From positions 124,001 through 188,000 of the forward strand of contig NZ_VHQG01000004.1 in assembly GCF_006517435.1 (NCBI RefSeq): a stretch of 64,000 nt of DNA, in the 5' to 3' direction. The stretch comes from Schumannella soli (lineage in GTDB: Bacteria > Actinomycetota > Actinomycetes > Actinomycetales > Microbacteriaceae). The notes under the pieces are model-generated. The model saw only the letters and a list, made by a program, of their open reading frames with translations. It had not been told where the DNA came from and made no database searches. A program made the translations under genes and the position numbers. This document shows positions 15,705 through 23,701 of this stretch, in pieces; the stretch's first letter is position 1, and each line of letters starts with the position of its first letter.

Positions 15705-16559
15705 TCAGGCCAGGTCGGCGCGGAGTCCGTCGACGAGCGGGGTCGTCGGGCGGCCGATGAGGCCCGAGAGCACGTTGCTCGCCTCGGCGAGGGTGCCCTC
15801 GGCGATGTTCGCGTCGAGCGCCGAGACGAAGCCCGCGGTGCCCTCGTCGAGCCCGAAGCCGGTGAGCGCGGCGACGTGCGCGGCGGTGTCGAGGTTCTGG
15901 TACCCGACGGGACGCCCGGTGATCTCCGAGATCGCGGCGGCGAGGCCGGCGTAGTCCCAGGCGGTGTCGCCGGCGAGCTCGTAGGTCTGGCCGATGTGAC
16001 CCTCGGTGGTGAGCACGGCGGCGGCGGCCTCGGCGTAGTCGGCGCGGCTGGCGCTGGCGACGCGACCGGTGCCGGCGCTGCCGATCAGCACGCCCGACTC
16101 CGCGGCGCCTGGCACCTGACCGGTGTAGTTCTCGTGGTACCAGTTGTTGCGCAGCACTGTCGCGGGAACGCCCGAAGCGACGATGAGTTCTTCGGTGGCC
16201 TTGTGCTCGGGAGCGAGGATGAGCGAGCTCGAGTCGGCGTGCGGGGCGCTCGTGTAGACGAGCTGGCTGACGCCGGCGGCCTTCGCCGCGTCGATCACGG
16301 CCTGGTGCTGGGGCACGCGCTTGCCCGGCTCACTGGCCGAGATCAGCAGCACTTTCTCGGCGCCGGCGACGGCGGCCGTGACGGTCTCGGGGCGGTCGTA
16401 GTCGAGCTCGACGGCGTTCACGCCGAGGGCGACGAGGTCGTCGACCTTCGACAGGGTGCGCGCGCCGACGCGGATGTCGGTCGGCGCGACGCCGCGGGCG
16501 ATGAGCGACTTCACGGCGAGACGGCCGAGGTGTCCGGCGGCGGTGACGAGGATGGTCAT
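15705..16559 (-). CDS. NmrA-type NAD(P)-binding oxidoreductase
   Basis: A 284-residue atypical short-chain dehydrogenase of the NmrA/quinone-oxidoreductase-2 type. The Rossmann motif VTAAGHLGRLAVKSL deviates slightly from GxxGxxG; LVYTSAPHADSS and LRNNWYHENY follow the pattern of QOR2/azoreductase proteins. It lacks the SDR catalytic Tyr-x-x-x-Lys, as usual for this group. The start at 16559 has GAAAGGAC upstream. It is divergent from an HxlR regulator, a common arrangement in which the regulator senses quinones, aldehydes or disulfide stress and controls the oxidoreductase. Confidence 0.9.
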   Translation of the reverse strand: MTILVTAAGHLGRLAVKSLIARGVAPTDIRVGARTLSKVDDLVALGVNAVELDYDRPETVTAAVAGAEKVLLISASEPGKRVPQHQAVIDAAKAAGVSQLVYTSAPHADSSSLILAPEHKATEELIVASGVPATVLRNNWYHENYTGQVPGAAESGVLIGSAGTGRVASASRADYAEAAAAVLTTEGHIGQTYELAGDTAWDYAGLAAAISEITGRPVGYQNLDTAAHVAALTGFGLDEGTAGFVSALDANIAEGTLAEASNVLSGLIGRPTTPLVDGLRADLA

Positions 16560-16645
16560 GGGGCGAGTCCTTTCGAGGAGCTTCCGCGGGTTCGCGTTTC
16601 CGTCGATGGCCAACGGGGTGGATGCTGACATGCTTCCCGAAAGAA

Positions 16646-16670
16646 GGTACCTACTTTCAGGTAAGATACC
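16646..16670. promoter_or_regulatory. Candidate HxlR operator
   Basis: An imperfect dyad GGTACCTAC (16646-16654) and GGTAAGATACC (16660-16670) between the divergent genes. It overlaps TAAGAT (16662-16667), which ends 6 nt before the HxlR start codon, so binding should autorepress. Confidence 0.55.
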
Positions 16671-16673
16671 CGC

Positions 16674-17045
16674 ATGGTGGTAAGTCTTGAGTCTTTGCGG
16701 GCGTCACAGTCCGATATCTTCACGGCCGGATGTCCCACGCGCGACGTTCTCGACCACGTGACCAGCAAGTGGGGCGTGCTCGTGCTGCTTGCGCTCGGCG
16801 GCGGCACCCTGCGCTGGGGCGAGCTGCGCCGCGCGGTCGACGGCATCAGCGAGAAGATGCTCGCCTCGACGCTGCGCACCCTCGAGCGCGACGGATTCGT
16901 CGAGCGCGACGCGCACCCCACGATCCCCCCGCGCGTCGACTACAGCCTCACTCCCCTGGGCTCGGAGCTGCTCGAGCACCTGGAGCCCTTCGTGCAGTGG
17001 GTCGCCACCCGCGCCGAGGGGATCATGGCGCCGCAGCGCGGCTGA
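16674..17045 (+). CDS. HxlR family transcriptional regulator
   Basis: A 123-residue winged-helix regulator of the HxlR (DUF24) family. It carries the conserved N-terminal Cys in FTAGCPTRDVLDHVTSKWGVL, the wing region LRWGELRRAVDGISEKMLASTLRTLERDG and the C-terminal DYSLTPLGSELLEHL. A single conserved Cys at about residue 20 is the redox switch used by HypR/QorR-type members. TAAGAT 6 nt before the ATG suggests a leaderless mRNA. It probably represses itself and the divergent oxidoreductase through the dyad at 16646-16670. Confidence 0.92.
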   Translation: MVVSLESLRASQSDIFTAGCPTRDVLDHVTSKWGVLVLLALGGGTLRWGELRRAVDGISEKMLASTLRTLERDGFVERDAHPTIPPRVDYSLTPLGSELLEHLEPFVQWVATRAEGIMAPQRG

Positions 17046-17184
17046 CGCCCGCGGCGTCCGCGGTGCGGCGGCGTCCGCGCCCGCGCCGGCTCCCGCACCC
17101 CCGGCATCCAGAACCGTCTCGCTAGGCTCGTCTGCGCCGCTCGCTCCCCCGAGAGCGGCACCCGACACCCTGCGGGAGGCGCAC

Positions 17185-18846
17185 ATGCCCCAGAACTCCG
17201 ACGCGATCGTGATCGGCGCCGGCCTCGCCGGCCTGGTCGCCGCGAGCGAGCTGCTCGACGCCGGGCGCACGGTCGTGATCCTCGACCAGGAGCCCGAGCA
17301 GAGCCTCGGCGGGCAGGCCTGGTGGTCGTTCGGCGGGCTGTTCCTCGTCGACTCGCCCGAGCAGCGCCGCCTGGGCGTTCACGACAGCCTGGAGCTGGCC
17401 CGGCAGGACTGGTTCGGCAGCGCCGAGTTCGACCGCGATGAGGACGACTGGGCCGAGCAGTGGGCCGAGGCCTACCTGCGCTTCGCGGCCGGCGAGAAGC
17501 GCGACTGGCTTCACGAGAAGGGCGTGCGCTTCTTCCCGGTGGTCGGCTGGGCCGAGCGCGGCGGCTACACGGCGACGGGGCACGGCAACTCGGTCCCCCG
17601 CTTCCACATCACCTGGGGAACGGGCCCCGGCGTCGTCGAGCCGTTCCTCTCGCGCGTGCGCCGCGGCGTCGCCGAGGGCCGCGCCGAGCTGCGCTTCCGC
17701 CACCGCGTCGACGAGCTGATCGTGCGCGACGGGGCCGTCGTCGGCGCATCCGGAACCCTGCTCGCCCCCGACGCCGCCGAACGCGGCGCCCCGAGCAACC
17801 GGGATGCGGTGGGCGAGTTCGCGCTCGAGGCGAGCGCCGTGATCGTGGCCGCCGGCGGCATCGGCGGAGACCCGGAGCTCGTGCGCGCCGCCTGGCCCGA
17901 CTGGCTCGGCGAGGCGCCCGCCGCCGAGAACCTGCTCGCCGGCGTACCCGCGCACGTCGACGGCCGCATGCTCGACATCAGCGCTGACGCCGGCGCCCGC
18001 CTCGTCAACACCGACCGGATGTGGCACTACGTCGAGGGCGTGGCGAACCACTCGCCGGTCTGGCAGGGGCACGGCATCCGCATCCTGCCCGGCCCGTCGA
18101 GCGTCTGGCTCGACGCGACCGGCGCCCGGCTGCCGGTGCCGCTCTTCCCGGGATTCGACACGCTCGGCACGCTCGAGTGGCTGCGCAAGACCGGCCACGA
18201 TCACAGCTGGTTCGTGACCACGCGGCAGGTCGCCGAAAAGGAGTTCGCCCTCTCGGGCAGCGAGCAGAATCCCGACCTGACCGACAAGCACCTGGGCGAG
18301 CTGCTGCGCCAGCGCCTCGGCAGCGGGGCGACGGATCCCGTCGAGAGGTTCCTGCACGACGGCGAGGACTTCCTCGTGGCCGACACCCTCGACGAGCTGC
18401 TCGACCGCATCGAGCAGGCCTCGCCCGCGGGCGTCTTCGACCCCGAGGCCGCCCGCGCCGAGCTGGATGCGCGCGACCGCGAGCTCGACAATCGCTTCGG
18501 CAAAGACGCCCAGATCGCGGCCGTGCGCGACGCCCGCCGCTACCTCGGCGACAAGCTCATCCGCGTCGCGAAGCCGCACAAGGTCACCGATCCGGCGAAC
18601 GGCCCGCTCGTCGCGGTGCGCCTGCGGGTTCTGACCCGCAAGACGCTCGGCGGCATCCAGACCGACCTGCAGGCGCGGGCGCTGGATGCCAGCGGCGCGC
18701 CGATCCCCGGCCTGTATGCGGCCGGCGAGGCGGCCGGCTTCGGCGGCGGCGGGATGCACGGCTACCGGTCGCTCGAGGGCACGTTCCTCGGCGGCTGCCT
18801 GTTCTCGGGGCGCGTCGCCGGTCGGGCGGTCGCGGCGTCGCTCTAG
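17185..18846 (+). CDS. FAD-binding dehydrogenase, KstD-like
   Basis: A 553-residue flavoprotein of the fumarate reductase/3-ketosteroid dehydrogenase superfamily, group annotated as FAD-binding dehydrogenase. It has the N-terminal dinucleotide motif VIGAGLAGLVAASELLDAG, the LGGQAWWSFGGLF flavin loop, and the C-terminal LGGIQTD and GGGGMHGYRSLEG regions closing the FAD site. The family oxidises diverse substrates by Δ1-type dehydrogenation; a steroid substrate is not established. Start ATG 17185 has GGGAGG 5 nt upstream. It stands alone, with a hairpin shared with the next convergent gene. Confidence 0.85.
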   Translation: MPQNSDAIVIGAGLAGLVAASELLDAGRTVVILDQEPEQSLGGQAWWSFGGLFLVDSPEQRRLGVHDSLELARQDWFGSAEFDRDEDDWAEQWAEAYLRFAAGEKRDWLHEKGVRFFPVVGWAERGGYTATGHGNSVPRFHITWGTGPGVVEPFLSRVRRGVAEGRAELRFRHRVDELIVRDGAVVGASGTLLAPDAAERGAPSNRDAVGEFALEASAVIVAAGGIGGDPELVRAAWPDWLGEAPAAENLLAGVPAHVDGRMLDISADAGARLVNTDRMWHYVEGVANHSPVWQGHGIRILPGPSSVWLDATGARLPVPLFPGFDTLGTLEWLRKTGHDHSWFVTTRQVAEKEFALSGSEQNPDLTDKHLGELLRQRLGSGATDPVERFLHDGEDFLVADTLDELLDRIEQASPAGVFDPEAARAELDARDRELDNRFGKDAQIAAVRDARRYLGDKLIRVAKPHKVTDPANGPLVAVRLRVLTRKTLGGIQTDLQARALDASGAPIPGLYAAGEAAGFGGGGMHGYRSLEGTFLGGCLFSGRVAGRAVAASL

Positions 18847-18867
18847 GGCTCGAGCGCTGGCGTCAGA

Positions 18868-18895
18868 GCTCGCGCGCCGACCTCAGCGCGCGAGC
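18868..18895. terminator. Hairpin between convergent genes
   Basis: GCTCGCGCGC (18868-18877) and GCGCGCGAGC (18886-18895) form a 10-bp stem with an 8-base loop. It overlaps the last codons of the minus-strand gene and has no T-run. Confidence 0.5.
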
Positions 18896-19572
18896 GTCCA
18901 CGGCTTGCGCTTGACCAGCACGTGCCCGCGCTTGGTCGTCAGGCGCGTCCACGGGCCCGACTCGAACACGGCGACCTCGTCCTCCCCCAGGAATCCGAGG
19001 CTGAGGGCCGCGAAGCCGGCGCCGGCGGGGATGTGGTCGAGCTCGTCGACGGGACGGCTCCAGACCTGTCCGCGCACCTTGCGCACGATCGACTCGCCGA
19101 CCGCCTCGGGCACGGCCTCGGCGACCTCGGCGATGCCCGCCTCCGCGGCCTGCTGCAGCAGCGCGGGATCGAGCGTTCCGCTGCGCACCCAGCCGCCGCG
19201 CGGCGGTGAGATCGCGGCCCAGGTGACGGTGTGCACCTCGATCGGCGTCGACACGTCGACGGGGGCGGCGAAGTGGTCGGGATCACGGCGCTCGAGCTCG
19301 CTCGCGGAGCGCTCGAGGCGCTGCAGCAGCGAGCGCACCGGCACGACGACGTCGAAGGGCTCGGTGTCGGTGAGCGCGTAGGTGCGCAGCCCCAGCACGG
19401 TCGGCGCCTCGTCGAGCAGGCCGATCGGGTAGAGCACCGCGGCATAGGCGGCGAGCACGCCGCCGCCGGCGATGAGGCGCACGGAGCCCTCCTCGACACG
19501 GGCGGCGCGGCCGGCGAAGCTGCGCAGGTCTTCGAGCGAGAGGGGGTCGGAGAGGGTGAATGGCTTGCTCAT
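18883..19572 (-). CDS. Conserved hypothetical protein
   Basis: A 229-residue protein I do not recognise by family. It starts MSKPFTLSDPLSLEDLRSF, contains a hydrophobic but not clearly membrane-spanning stretch near residues 33-52, and ends in a strand-rich basic segment (RLTTKRGHVLVKRKPWTLAR). There is no signal peptide. AGGAG lies just before the ATG. Only 20 bp separate it from the divergent tesB gene, so the two may be coregulated. Sequence character suggests a soluble protein conserved in related actinobacteria. Confidence 0.6.
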   Translation of the reverse strand: MSKPFTLSDPLSLEDLRSFAGRAARVEEGSVRLIAGGGVLAAYAAVLYPIGLLDEAPTVLGLRTYALTDTEPFDVVVPVRSLLQRLERSASELERRDPDHFAAPVDVSTPIEVHTVTWAAISPPRGGWVRSGTLDPALLQQAAEAGIAEVAEAVPEAVGESIVRKVRGQVWSRPVDELDHIPAGAGFAALSLGFLGEDEVAVFESGPWTRLTTKRGHVLVKRKPWTLAR

Positions 19573-19592
19573 CTGCTCCTAAACTACAAGCC
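19573..19592. promoter_or_regulatory. 20-bp divergent promoter spacer
   Basis: The whole gap between two divergent start codons. TAAACT (19580-19585) ends 7 nt before the tesB ATG, indicating a leaderless tesB mRNA. The overlapping TAGTTT on the other strand is a possible box for the divergent gene, whose AGGAG site also fits here. Confidence 0.5.
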
Positions 19593-20513
19593 ATGAGCGA
19601 CCCTCTGTCGGGCTTCCTGCGGGCGATCGACCTGACCGACACCGGGGCGCGCACCTCGGAGGACATCTTCACCGGCCCGAGCCAGTGGATGCCGCAGGGC
19701 CGCGTCTTCGGCGGCCAGGTGCTCGCGCAGGCGATCACGGCGGCGATGCGCACGGTCGCCGACGACCGGCTCGCGCATTCGATGCACGGCTACTTCCTGC
19801 GCCCCGGCGACATCGAGCAGCCGATCACCTTCTCGGTCGACCGCATCCACGACGGACGCTCCTTCTCGACCCGGCGCACCCAGGCCTACCAGGACGGCCT
19901 GCCGATCCTGTCGATGATCGCGTCGTTCCAGGACGTGGATGATGGTCTCGACCATCAGCACCCGCTCGATCTGGCCGCGTTCCCCGAACCGGAGTCGCTG
20001 CCGACCACGGCCGAGGCGCTCGCCGGGCTCGACCATCCGATCGCGAAGTTCTGGGGCGAGCAGCGGCCCTTCGACATCCGCCACGTCGAGACGCCGGTCT
20101 ACCTTCGCGCCGACGCGCCGCACCAGGCGACCCAGGCGGTGTGGATGCGGGCGATCGGCGCCCTGCCCGATGACCCGAAGCTGCACCAGGCCGCTCTCGC
20201 CTACGCGAGCGACTACACGATCCTCGAGCCGACGCTGCGCGCGCACGGCATCCCGTGGGTCACGCCGGGCCTGAAGATGGCGAGCCTCGACCACGCGATG
20301 TGGTGGCACCGACCGGCTCGCGCCGACGAGTGGCTGCTCTACACGCAGGAGTCGACGAACGCCGTCGGCGGGCGCGGGCTCTCGACCGGGCGCATCTACG
20401 ATCTCGCCGGACAGCTCGTGGCGAGCGTCACCCAGGAGGGCATGATCCGGGTTCCGCGCGGCGATGCGCCGGACGGGGATCTCGGCCCGCTGTCGCGCGG
20501 GCAGGTCACCTAG
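19593..20513 (+). CDS. tesB: Acyl-CoA thioesterase II
   Basis: A 306-residue double-hotdog thioesterase that hydrolyses medium- to long-chain acyl-CoA. The N-terminal hotdog includes RVFGGQVLAQAITAAMRTV and HSMHGYFLRPGD; the C-terminal one has LASLDHAMWWHRP with the catalytic Asp (here in MASLDHAMW), and the Thr/Gln pair in ESTNAVGGRGLS and VASVTQEGMIR. The length equals that of E. coli TesB. The start is set by a leaderless-type box 7 nt upstream. Its stop overlaps the convergent TetR gene by 4 nt (CTAG). Confidence 0.93.
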   Translation: MSDPLSGFLRAIDLTDTGARTSEDIFTGPSQWMPQGRVFGGQVLAQAITAAMRTVADDRLAHSMHGYFLRPGDIEQPITFSVDRIHDGRSFSTRRTQAYQDGLPILSMIASFQDVDDGLDHQHPLDLAAFPEPESLPTTAEALAGLDHPIAKFWGEQRPFDIRHVETPVYLRADAPHQATQAVWMRAIGALPDDPKLHQAALAYASDYTILEPTLRAHGIPWVTPGLKMASLDHAMWWHRPARADEWLLYTQESTNAVGGRGLSTGRIYDLAGQLVASVTQEGMIRVPRGDAPDGDLGPLSRGQVT

Positions 20514-21133
20514 CGGGGGCCCTGCGTCGAGGAGGCCGAGCCGGGGGCGTCGATCGCGCCGGCGACCGCGAGCGCGCTGCGGGAGAGGAAGCCGACGATC
20601 TCGTCGGCGGGCAGTTCGTGCTCGAGCACGCTCTCGACCAGCACCTCCTCGGCGAACGAGACCCAGGATCGCAGCGCGATGCGCAGCAGCGGGGTATCGA
20701 CGGCCCCGAGTTCGAGGGCGACGGCGGTGACGCGGTCGGCCTGCTCGCGGCGGGCCTCTTCGACGACCCGACGCACCTCCGCGTCGGCCGAGGCGACGCC
20801 GCGCACAAGCGAGAAGAAGGTGCCGCGGTGCTGCTCGACGAACTCGACGATGCGCCGCAGGGTGTCGTCGAGGCGCTCCAGCGCCGCCAGCTCGGCGACC
20901 GGCTCGGTCGCGCGCAGCATGCTGTCGCGGGCGGTGCGCACGAGTTCGCGCCGCAGACCCGCCTGCGAGCCGAAGTAGTGGAAGACGAGCGCCCGCGAGA
21001 CGCCGGCCGCGCGCGACAGGAACTCGATCGTGACCGTGTCGAGCGGATGGTCGGCGAGCGCCGCGACGCCCGTCACCACGAGCTGAGAACGGCGGTCCTC
21101 GGGCGAGAGGCGGGTCCTCCGCTCGGCCGACAT
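20510..21133 (-). CDS. TetR/AcrR family regulator
   Basis: A 207-residue TetR-type repressor. The helix-turn-helix lies near residues 30-60 (TIEFLSRAAGVSRALVFHYFGSQAGLRRE), followed by an all-helical ligand domain. Start is ATG 21133; a GTG two codons earlier is possible. It reads away from the DUF6230 operon, and a perfect dyad over the -35 box of that operon lies 82 bp from its start, so it is the likely repressor of the envelope operon and perhaps of itself. Ligand unknown; proximity to tesB raises a fatty acyl compound as a guess only. Confidence 0.9.
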   Translation of the reverse strand: MSAERRTRLSPEDRRSQLVVTGVAALADHPLDTVTIEFLSRAAGVSRALVFHYFGSQAGLRRELVRTARDSMLRATEPVAELAALERLDDTLRRIVEFVEQHRGTFFSLVRGVASADAEVRRVVEEARREQADRVTAVALELGAVDTPLLRIALRSWVSFAEEVLVESVLEHELPADEIVGFLSRSALAVAGAIDAPGSASSTQGPR

Positions 21134-21214
21134 GAGCACAGCTTAACCAGCCCGTCCGGACGCGCACCGAGCCACGCATCCCCTCGACGGCGGCCTCTCA
21201 GCACTACGGCTGTC

Positions 21215-21244
21215 TATTGACAGAGCGTCAATAAGGCGTATCGT
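21215..21244 (+). promoter_or_regulatory. Promoter with operator over -35 box
   Basis: TTGACA (21217-21222) and TATCGT (21239-21244) with a 16-bp spacer form a strong promoter. The perfect dyad TATTGAC (21215-21221) and GTCAATA (21227-21233) covers the -35 element and part of the spacer. This arrangement favours repression by the adjacent TetR protein. The promoter is about 140 bp before the DUF6230 start. Confidence 0.7.
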
Positions 21245-21390
21245 GGCCGACCGACGACGCCGGGTCACCGGTGTCGATCGATCAGAATGTGTTCTCGGAA
21301 CCGCGTCATAGCCGACGTGTTCTCCGGTCTCACGAGTGGATCGATCGGCGCCGACAAGGCACCGGCACCACCGTGGATCAAGGAGGATTC

Positions 21391-21993
21391 ATGCCGTTCC
21401 GTCCCTCGTTGCGCAAGATCGTGCGCAGTCACGCCGGGCGCATCGCCCTCGTCTCGGTTCCCGTCGGGCTCGTGGCCGCCGTCACCCTCGGCGGCGTCGC
21501 CCAGGGTGCCGTGCCCGTCTCATTCGCGATCTCGGGCAGCCAGTTCAAGATCAGCTCCAGCCAGCTCGAGGGCACCGGCTTCTCGCAGTACGCCGGCACC
21601 ACGAAGGACACCGAGGGCAAGGAGCACCCGGTCGCGATCGCCAACATCAAGAAGGCGACTCTCGCGAACCTGTGCCAGTCGGTCTCGACCGAGACGCCGC
21701 TCGGCAAGGTCGGCATGCGCATCACCGCCGGCGGCGGCGACACGCCCGCCAGCGCGACCGATCTGCAGATCGGCATGACCGACCTCAAGGGCGACACAAG
21801 CTTCGGCAACGTGCGCATCGGCGTCGACGCCTCGCAGGTCAACACCGACAAGAAGGGCAGCGCCGGCGACTTCGCGCAGGACAGCGACACGATCTCGATC
21901 ACGAACCTGCAGCAGGTCTCGTGGACGACCCAGGCCAGCGTCTTCACCCTCACCGGGATGCACGTCGAGCTCAGTGACCAGGAGTGCTTCTGA
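21391..21993 (+). CDS. DUF6230 family secreted protein
   Basis: A 200-residue exported protein matching DUF6230, a family seen in Streptomyces and other actinobacteria next to DUF6114. It has a basic N-terminus, a membrane/signal segment ALVSVPVGLVAAVTLGGVAQG followed by a likely cleavage after AQGA, and a beta-rich body with two Cys (near residues 95 and 199) that could bridge. The ribosome site AAGGAGG is excellent. It is the first of three genes behind a TetR-controlled promoter. The role is unknown; cell-envelope location is inferred from the signal. Confidence 0.85.
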   Translation: MPFRPSLRKIVRSHAGRIALVSVPVGLVAAVTLGGVAQGAVPVSFAISGSQFKISSSQLEGTGFSQYAGTTKDTEGKEHPVAIANIKKATLANLCQSVSTETPLGKVGMRITAGGGDTPASATDLQIGMTDLKGDTSFGNVRIGVDASQVNTDKKGSAGDFAQDSDTISITNLQQVSWTTQASVFTLTGMHVELSDQECF

Positions 21994-22067
21994 GCGCAGC
22001 GGTGCGGCGGTGACCCCCGCCGACAGCCTCATCCTGCCCCCGACACCCCTGACGATCGGAAGAGACG

Positions 22068-22742
22068 ATGACCATGATCCGCCCCTCACGACACGACGAC
22101 GAGCTGGCCGACGACGGCCTGCCCGAGCCCGGTGACGACGGCGCGATCGAGACCACGGCGCTCGCGGGTGGGGTGCCCGACCGCGCCGGGGACGAGGACG
22201 CCGCATTCGGGTCGGCGCCCTCGAGCGCGGCGGCCGGACATGACTCCGCCGCGGGCGATGGCGTCGGGGGCGACGCCGAGCCCGCGGACGACGGCGTCGT
22301 CCAGAGCTCCGGCCGCCGCGCGGCTTTCCGCGCCTGGCGCGCGCGCCGCCCCTTCCTGGGCACGATCCTCACGATGCTCGGCGGGGTCGAGCTGTTCTTC
22401 TCGGGCCAGCTGGATCTGGGACGCATCCACGTCTCGCTCGGCATCGAAGGCCTTCAGGCGACCGTCATCCCGCTCGCGCTCGTGCTGCTCGGCGTGCTCA
22501 CGATGCTCATGCCTGCCCACCGCATCTTCTACGGCGTGATCGCGCTCGCCCTCGCGCTCTACTCGATCGTCGGCGTCAACCTCGGCGGATTCCTGGTCGG
22601 GATGCTGCTGGCGGTGGTCGGCGGCATCATGACGGTCGCCTGGTCGCCGAAAGACGCGCAGCGCAAGGCCGCAGCGAAGCGAGCCCGCCGTGCGCGCTCG
22701 ACGGAACTGGATGCCGCGAGCGGCGACGAGGCCTCGGCCTGA
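22068..22742 (+). CDS. DUF6114 family membrane protein
   Basis: A 224-residue protein with an acidic, disordered N-terminal 80 residues and a membrane core of about four segments (RRPFLGTILTMLGGVELFFSG, then the IPLALVLLGVLTMLM, FYGVIALALALYSIVGVNLGG and FLVGMLLAVVGGIMTVAW stretches), followed by a basic tail. This is the DUF6114 pattern and its position after DUF6230 is conserved in actinobacteria. GGAAGAGACG precedes the ATG. Its stop overlaps the next start (TGATG). Confidence 0.85.
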   Translation: MTMIRPSRHDDELADDGLPEPGDDGAIETTALAGGVPDRAGDEDAAFGSAPSSAAAGHDSAAGDGVGGDAEPADDGVVQSSGRRAAFRAWRARRPFLGTILTMLGGVELFFSGQLDLGRIHVSLGIEGLQATVIPLALVLLGVLTMLMPAHRIFYGVIALALALYSIVGVNLGGFLVGMLLAVVGGIMTVAWSPKDAQRKAAAKRARRARSTELDAASGDEASA

Positions 22743-23563
22743 TGCGCTCGTTCTCCTCTGACACCGCGCGCCGCGCCGACGGCGCCCGCGCTGGCGCGCG
22801 GCGGTCGGTCGCGCCGCGCTCCGGCGCCGTGCGCCGCGGCGGCCTGCTCGGTCTGGTCGCACTCGCCGCGACGGCACTGCTCGGCATCGGCGCGGCGCCC
22901 CTGCCCGCCTCGACGCCGAACGGCACCGCCCCCGCCGCGTTCTGCATCCCGCTGCTCATGGACTGCTCGGACGGCGGCTCCGGCTCGGGCGGCGGTTCCA
23001 CGCCGTCGCCGACGCCCTCACCGAGCAGCCCCATCCCCGGTCTGCCGATCCCCGGGCTGCCGGGCTCGGGCAGCGGAGGATCCGGCGGCGCGACGCCGGG
23101 GAGCCCGACTCCCCCGCCCGCGCCGGCCGACGCGATCGCCGATCCCGACGCGCCCGTGATGACGCTCCCGGCCGCTCAGCTCGAGGGATCGTCGCTGTCA
23201 TTCACCGGCCTCAAGGGCCTGAGCCTCGTGACCGTCCCGCTCGCCGACGGCTCGCGCACGCCCGTGATCAAGCTCGAGGTCGACTCGATCGCGATCGACG
23301 ACTTCGTGCTGGATGTGCGCCACGAGGCCGGCGGCGACGCTCTGGTCACGAAGGCGGGCCGGATGGAGCTGCAGGGCCACGTGGTCGTGTACCTCGACTC
23401 GGTCAGCGCGACCGGACCGAACGGCGTCGGCCTGAGCCTGGGCGCGCAGACGCCGCTGCCCGGCGATGAGCTGCCGCCGAAGCTGCTGCAGGTGTCGCTC
23501 GGTCTCGTCGGGGTGACGGGTGATCGCATCAGCTTCACGCCGGTGCACCAGTACTTCGGCTGA
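22742..23563 (+). CDS. Secreted protein of DUF6230/6114 operon
   Basis: A 273-residue exported protein with a Tat- or Sec-like N-terminus (Arg-rich, then GLLGLVALAATALLGIGAA), two Cys just after the mature start, a 70-residue Gly/Ser/Pro linker, and a C-terminal beta-rich domain (QLEGSSLSFTGLKGLSLV onward) that repeats the style of DUF6230 proteins. I do not know a named family for it. Coupled by TGATG to DUF6114, so the three products probably form one envelope assembly. A strong terminator at 23593-23634 ends the operon. Confidence 0.75.
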   Translation: MRSFSSDTARRADGARAGARRSVAPRSGAVRRGGLLGLVALAATALLGIGAAPLPASTPNGTAPAAFCIPLLMDCSDGGSGSGGGSTPSPTPSPSSPIPGLPIPGLPGSGSGGSGGATPGSPTPPPAPADAIADPDAPVMTLPAAQLEGSSLSFTGLKGLSLVTVPLADGSRTPVIKLEVDSIAIDDFVLDVRHEAGGDALVTKAGRMELQGHVVVYLDSVSATGPNGVGLSLGAQTPLPGDELPPKLLQVSLGLVGVTGDRISFTPVHQYFG

Positions 23564-23592
23564 CACGGTCTTCGGCTGATTCGGCCGACGCG

Positions 23593-23634
23593 AGAAGGGC
23601 GTGACCCCGCGGATCTGCGGGGTCACGCCCTTCT
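23593..23634. terminator. Strong terminator after envelope operon
   Basis: A perfect 18-bp stem from AGAAGGGCGTGACCCCGC with a 6-base loop, 30 nt after the stop codon. It may also end the convergent thioesterase transcript. Confidence 0.9.
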
Positions 23635-23665
23635 GCTGTGCTGTGTGCTGATGAGCGGATGCGGG

Positions 23666-23701
23666 CTCAGCGCAGTCAGCGGGGTCAGCGCGGTCAGCGG
23701 C
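23666..23701. repeat. Four 9-bp tandem units with in-frame stops
   Basis: Four units of STCAGCGNN (CTCAGCGCA, GTCAGCGGG, GTCAGCGCG, GTCAGCGGC). On the minus strand each unit carries TGA, and as the unit length is 9, all four stops are in frame with the thioesterase gene that ends at the first of them. Confidence 0.8.

Noticed and set aside
17122-18759. Minus-strand open frame of 545 codons
   Set aside because: Shadow of the KstD-like flavoprotein gene.
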